A DNA stretch of 64,000 nt from Conoideocrella luteorostrata (taxonomy: Eukaryota > Ascomycota > Sordariomycetes > Hypocreales > Clavicipitaceae). Positions 59,092 through 64,000 of this stretch are shown here, in pieces (the first letter of the stretch is position 1; each line of letters opens with the position of its first letter). Where the stretch lies: positions 1 to 64,000 of the forward strand of contig JASWJB010000055.1 in assembly GCA_032433595.1 (NCBI GenBank), given 5' to 3'. The position numbers and the translations under genes were made by a program. Under the pieces are notes generated by a model that was given only the letters and a program-made list of their open reading frames with translations, did no database searches and was not told the DNA's origin.

Positions 59092-62000
59092 CCGGTCGAA
59101 AATGTTGGCTGCCTTTCTCGGACCAGCTTTCACGGGTACTAGCGCTTTCTCACTCGGGATATTACACAAATGAACCAATCTGCTAGATTGCGGCGACTTG
59201 CAGGTAAACCTACAAATAACATCGCACGAAGTTTCTATGCGTGGAATTCCAGAAGGAAATCCGTGTCATGATATGGTCACTCACACAAGGCAGTGTCATC
59301 ACCAGTGGCCAAATCCAAGGACGTTTTTTCGCGGAGTACAAATAGACATTCGCTAGGGATACGACTAACAAGCCATTTTGACAAAAGTCTAGGTCTAACT
59401 GGAACAGAATCTGGATGTCCCACATCTTCACCCAACGGAATCTGTATGATGGCATTAAACCGGCAGATATTCCTGTCGGCAAAAGTGACTGTCTAGTCAT
59501 GCTCGATTTCGACGCCTGTTATCATGAATGTCGGAAAGCTAAGCCACAAGACAGGCCTATAGAGACGGCGTATGCGAGGTTCGAGAATCCGTCTCCCCAG
59601 TCTGTCATCAGCTCCGACAGCATATGGCGATCTCTGATCCAGTCTGTCAGTAGAGCCCATACGCTCAGCGTGGACGACGCAGCTCTGTCGCGGACAGGTT
59701 TTCCCAACACAACTACATGCCGCCAAGAGACCAACTAGAGCAGGTCTCACATGCAAGACCGGGATTAGGCGCTGAGAATAGGGTCAAAAGGAAGGACTGC
59801 TCCGTACTCAAAACTGGGGCTTGATTAGGGCGCAAGTCTGTATGTATAGCTGGGAGACAAGAGGCCATATGACCTCTTTTTTGACGGAGCCCCTCCATGT
59901 CTGTCTCGGCAGTAATGCACACCCCATTGGCTCTTTTGCGTGCAGCAGCAAGTTGCCTGCCTGGTGTGCCCTTTTCATCCATCCAAGGTATACAATATGA
60001 AATGCTTGATTCCGCCTGCCACCTGATTATCATGTTTGACTCGATGCTTTAAACCAACCTGCAGCAAACCATTGAATTCATTGCGACGCAACCCCACTGT
60101 GTGGACATAGAAAAGCCTATCAAATGAGAAAACGGTAGCCACTCTAGTTAGTTATTCCGTACTTTGTCGGAAAACAATGAGAAACCAGAGGTGAACCAAC
60201 CGTCCAACTGGATAGTCAACGATGACTCGTCGTCAGTGCCCCAGCTAGAGCCGGACGTCAAAGCCTTGTTTACATCCAGCGAATCATTCACGGTGGCTCG
60301 ATATCAGTGTCTGAATCCGGACCCAAAAGGTCTCACAGTCAATCAAAATGTTACGTGATGAGTCGGTCTTCTCGGTCCCACCAGCTCAAGTACCTGTCAG
60401 TCGACTCTCATCATCCACTCCCCGAGCGAGGCAACCTGCAATCCAATACTGCAACTTGCCGTGGCGGTGGGGGGGAAAGTATGCGGCCAGACCCATGATT
60501 TGCCGTGCGTCTCTGTGGACCGCAGATCACAGCCTGCCTCTTTGCTAACGGATGCAACGCCATGCTCTGCAGCCAATAGTAATGTCAGGATGATCAATGA
60601 AGATCAAAAGCTGCGAAACCGTGCAGGTCTGTCACCGGGTCATGCTCTGGCCGTCAAGGAAACGGCCCTGCATTTGATGCAATGCAAGTGTTTCGTGATT
60701 CGTCGCATGAGTCGCTCCCGCAAAGCTCCGCACTAAAAAACCAATAGCCCTTTTCTCACTTTGTTTTTTCAAGCATAGTGCGTCTCGTTAATGCAAAAGC
60801 GGGAAAGCAAGGTAGTCTGTATCCATATGCCCGAACCTGTCACTTGAAGCACTGATGCTTTGCATTGTAACGTGCGTTGCCGAGAATTCATCACTGCACT
60901 CTTCTTGCCACGCACAACCCTAGAGAGTGTCTCAGAGCAAAAGAAGTGCTGATTGGGTCTAAACGGGCCGACAGAAAACTCACGGAATGAACGGACTCGG
61001 CTTACAACTAGTAAACTACAGAGTAACTGACTAGATGAAAAAAAAAACCGAGAATGGTCGGAGTAACATGTCCGACAAGAGCCCGAAATACCACAAAACC
61101 AACCACTCGGTACTCTCAATCATTAATTAGTGTTGCTACTCAGCTTTGACTGATGTAAGTGTTATTCACCCGCCGAAGCGTCAACGCAGCAGGGGATCAC
61201 GAGCACCCCGTAATACGAAACTAACGAATGCCGTTCAGCTCCGGTCGTCACGATGACGCCACTTGTTTTGCCCCTGTTCCGAGACACAACATCATGAATG
61301 AGGAAAGAAAAGGAAGGAAAAAGGAAAAACCAAACTAAGTGTCAAGTTGCTGACTGTTGTCGGCGTAAGCAAGAACAAAACTAGTGGTATCTACGCCGTC
61401 GAGGAACACCCAACCCGGCGCGCGCGAGAGCCGAATGTCTTGGCCCCAATATCTAATTGTGGCCGATATTTATTCTGACGTTTCTCTTGTGTCTCGAACC
61501 ATATCCGGCGATACCTATTTTTAAAGCAAAACAGCGGCGGAGCCTTGTTTTCCCAATTCTGTCTGGGGGCCCCCCCTCCTCCGCGGGCCGTCCTTTCTTC
61601 TTCTCTTCTGAGTTTATCAGGGATCAAAGATGCTCTATTTTATTTTCGGAACATGAACCGAACATTCCCAACACATGTAGGGAGGAGGGGTGAGTAACAG
61701 AAACCACCCGAAGCCGTGTATAGTTGTTACAGCCTTCCCTGCGTTCCTGTGAATCAGCCAATCCTGTGGTTTGGCTTGCACTGCCGGTTCGAACTTCCTC
61801 GTCGCCAACTTGTATTAGATCAAGACTTTAAATTGTAAATTTCGCATACCCACATCCCATGGCGATCATCCCGAAGGGATGAAGCTGGCTCGGACGGCAA
61901 GTCGAGCGATCTCACAAAATAGACTTTCTATCCTTTTTTCCCAAGCAAGCCGCGTTTGTAGGCGGGTTTGAAGTGCCGTGCGGTGCCATATTCGTTGGAA

Positions 62001-64000
62001 GTAGATGAAATTCTCCATCACGAGTCCCGACAATTGGGAGTTCATCGCAGTGGCAGCAGAAGCACAAACATACCCGAAACACATCCATTGTAGTAGGCAC
62101 GAGGAACTACGGAACAGGCTGATATCGCGACTTCCAGCCATGCGAATTACCCGAGCAGATAGTTAGTTGGTGTATATTTCCAGAACAGGCCGTGTTGGCA
62201 AGACACCACTCCGTACTCCGTACAGACGGGGCGTTTCTCCCGTCGCACACATGCACATACACTGCACGCATACTCCGTACACACGGTCAACGGGCACGAC
62301 CGTGCATGGCAGAACCTTGCTGAAGCTCAAGCCGTATGCGCGAGATAAGACATGGCCCAGTCCAGCAGCTAAGCTGAGGAGACCAAGATAAGAAAGGGAC
62401 ATTCTGTTTCATACGCACACGGGCAGAGTTTTACCACGCCCGTTCATGATAGAAATCTTGGCTCTTTTTCATGGCTTCACGAGCAACAGCTTTACGAGCA
62501 ACAGCCCACGCACTGTATGTAATACCTGCTCTCCCCCCCCTGATGCCCCCCTCCCATGGTGTTTTGACATCCAAATCGGCTGTCGTCTCGAGAGAGTCGC
62601 CGCTCCCGCAAAATATCTCGGGTATTACTAGCAGTTTAGTTACCCGGTTCGGCCTGCCGTCTCGGATACACGGTTTATCTCATGCTCGAGCTGAAACAAT
62701 AAAATAAATGGCTATCTGCGCTCTTGACAACGATGGTCACAGCAACAGAAACGGGCATGTTGTAAGCCATGGCATGGCGCATTCGTTCCCGCAATAACTA
62801 CTGCGTTCATCAATCCGCCTTGGCAATGCCTACAACATCCCCCGCGTCAGCCCCGTTTGTTCTCCTTCACTCTGGCGGAATAAGGCTTCGCCTTCTGCGG
62901 CACCGCACTGCAAACCAGCCTGGGTCTTCTCCGTTGCATTTGGATACTCTACGCGCCATCCAGGCTGTTGCACGACAGGAATCCGCTTGTGCGACGGTGA
63001 AACCAGTAAAAGGTTCCATCGTATTGACAGGTGCGCAATCTGCCAAGCACCAGTGACACAGACGGGGTGACAGACAGTCTCTTTCTAAAATCCCCGAACA
63101 ACTAAACAGGACAAGTAGAGAACAAGAACTATCTGATTATTTGTCTTTCGCAATTAGTACACCGTAGATTTTAATTATTTTGCTCTGGTAAAGGGGAAAA
63201 GAAAAATCTATACACGTAAATATGCCAACCACAACAAGCAAAATCATCCATCACCGTCAGTCAGGGCCAAAAGGAGTTGACTACCGCTGGTTGGCTAGAA
63301 GGGAGTTCAAGATTACGGAGTATAGGCAGGAGATTTCCCGTCGGGGAGCGTTCGGCATTCGATTGGCCACGTATCGGGCATGTACTCCGTAGAGTACGGA
63401 CGTCGTCTTTCGGGCCACCTTGTGCTGCTGTACGGCTGGGCTGGACGAGGCACATTCACGCCACCCCCGGCTGGCTGCCCACCCTCACTCATAACCCTAC
63501 CTCCTCATTACAAGTGATAGCTACTGCCGCCGGATTAGACTAATGCAACGTTGGTCTCGACATATTGGTGAGCAGAAATCAAGTCAAGTGCCGTGAAAAT
63601 GTTCCGAATGTAGATTGAAGAAACGTTGATCTGAATGAAATCATGAGTCAAAAATGGCTTGACTGTCAGCAATTAATCTGTATAACAACCATGTGGAACG
63701 TTGGCTTGCAAATTTGGGTCGGGTGCAGTCGATGGCGGATGCGACCGCTTGTAGTTTCGGGCACATCACACAAAACATGTAATATCCACTGCCTCGCACA
63801 TCTTTGACGTCTTTAGCACTTGAGAACGTGTTGAGGCCGTATGCACCTTGGTGTCAGTTAAGTAACCTAGTTACTAGGTTCCCTAATCGCATCCGTTGAG
63901 ATATGTCGACCCGGAGGTTTCTTCTTGGGGAAGACCAATTTATGACTCAACATTTATTCACAGCAGACCGTAAAATAGTGCTGAACTTGACACGGGTCTG

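Larger units (their letters stand above)
58328..64000. other. Right-end spacer of 5.7 kb
   Basis: The left few hundred bases are the DIS3 promoter. The rest shows no intact gene. Minus-strand frames at 59210-59760 and plus-strand frames at 60164-60736 have some protein-like composition but no domain, start or splice support, and may be decayed. TACTCCGTA/TACGGAGTA copies lie at 62214, 62271, 63314 and 63383. No tRNA-like fold was recognised, although GGTTCGAA-like strings occur. Confidence 0.5.

Noticed and set aside
61780..61800. GGTTCGAA strings resembling a tRNA T-loop (also near 13883, 24453, 44407)
   Set aside because: No matching acceptor, D-arm or anticodon arm could be paired at the right distance on either strand.

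Overview
The window reads as nuclear DNA of a filamentous ascomycete (Pezizomycotina, most likely a Sordariomycete, possibly Hypocreales). Genes are split by short GT-AG introns of about 60-140 bases. The families include two Zn2Cys6 regulators, a Fus c 3-like bHLH factor, a DUF7707 GPI-type surface protein and a filamentous-fungal layout of PEX5 and SIL1. No tRNA, rRNA, CRISPR array, intact transposon or viral gene was recognised. Exon boundaries come from reading splice sites by eye and keeping frame and family similarity. They have not been checked against RNA data.

Layout, left to right: a gene-free left end with a possible decayed ORF (231-470); a Zn2Cys6 factor (1808-3402, +); RPF2 (4047-5092, -) head-to-head with PEX5 (5717-7754, +); about 13.8 kb with no convincing gene (7755-21527); a bHLH factor (21528-23247, +); a second Zn2Cys6 factor (25871-27835, +); a CipB-like MDR oxidoreductase (28307-29553, -); a candidate small membrane protein (31228-31669, -); a long-chain acyl-CoA ligase (32255-34534, -); a small Ser-rich protein (36900-37154, -); a membrane-anchored Grx6/7-type glutaredoxin (38794-39708, -); a DUF1993 protein (40345-40836, -); a candidate His-rich secreted peptide (41470-41733, -); SIL1 (42761-44011, +); a MYND-SET protein (44654-46382, +); 4 kb of spacer; a DUF7707 protein (50429-51258, +); NUG1 (53216-54943, +) convergent with DIS3/RRP44 (55308-58327, -); and 5.7 kb of spacer to the right end.

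Most genes are housekeeping and do not form an obvious cluster. Three themes recur: ribosome assembly and RNA processing (RPF2, NUG1, DIS3), peroxisome and fatty-acid metabolism (PEX5, and an acyl-CoA ligase with a PTS1-like tail), and secretory-pathway folding and redox (SIL1, glutaredoxin).

The most unusual signal is in the spacers. A heptamer, TACTCCG (9-mer form TACTCCGTA or its complement), occurs at least about 44 times by hand count, always outside the coding exons. About half of these copies lie in the 7.8-21 kb desert. Copies stand singly, as direct repeats at a 7-base pitch, or head-to-head as 16-base palindromes, and some abut a second motif based on TAACTAACTAGTTA. Several unrelated tandem arrays nearby also have 7-base units. 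Other points to check are an EF-hand-like loop in the glutaredoxin stalk and 14 in-frame lysine codons directly behind the NUG1 stop. I did not find a clear new multi-gene system.
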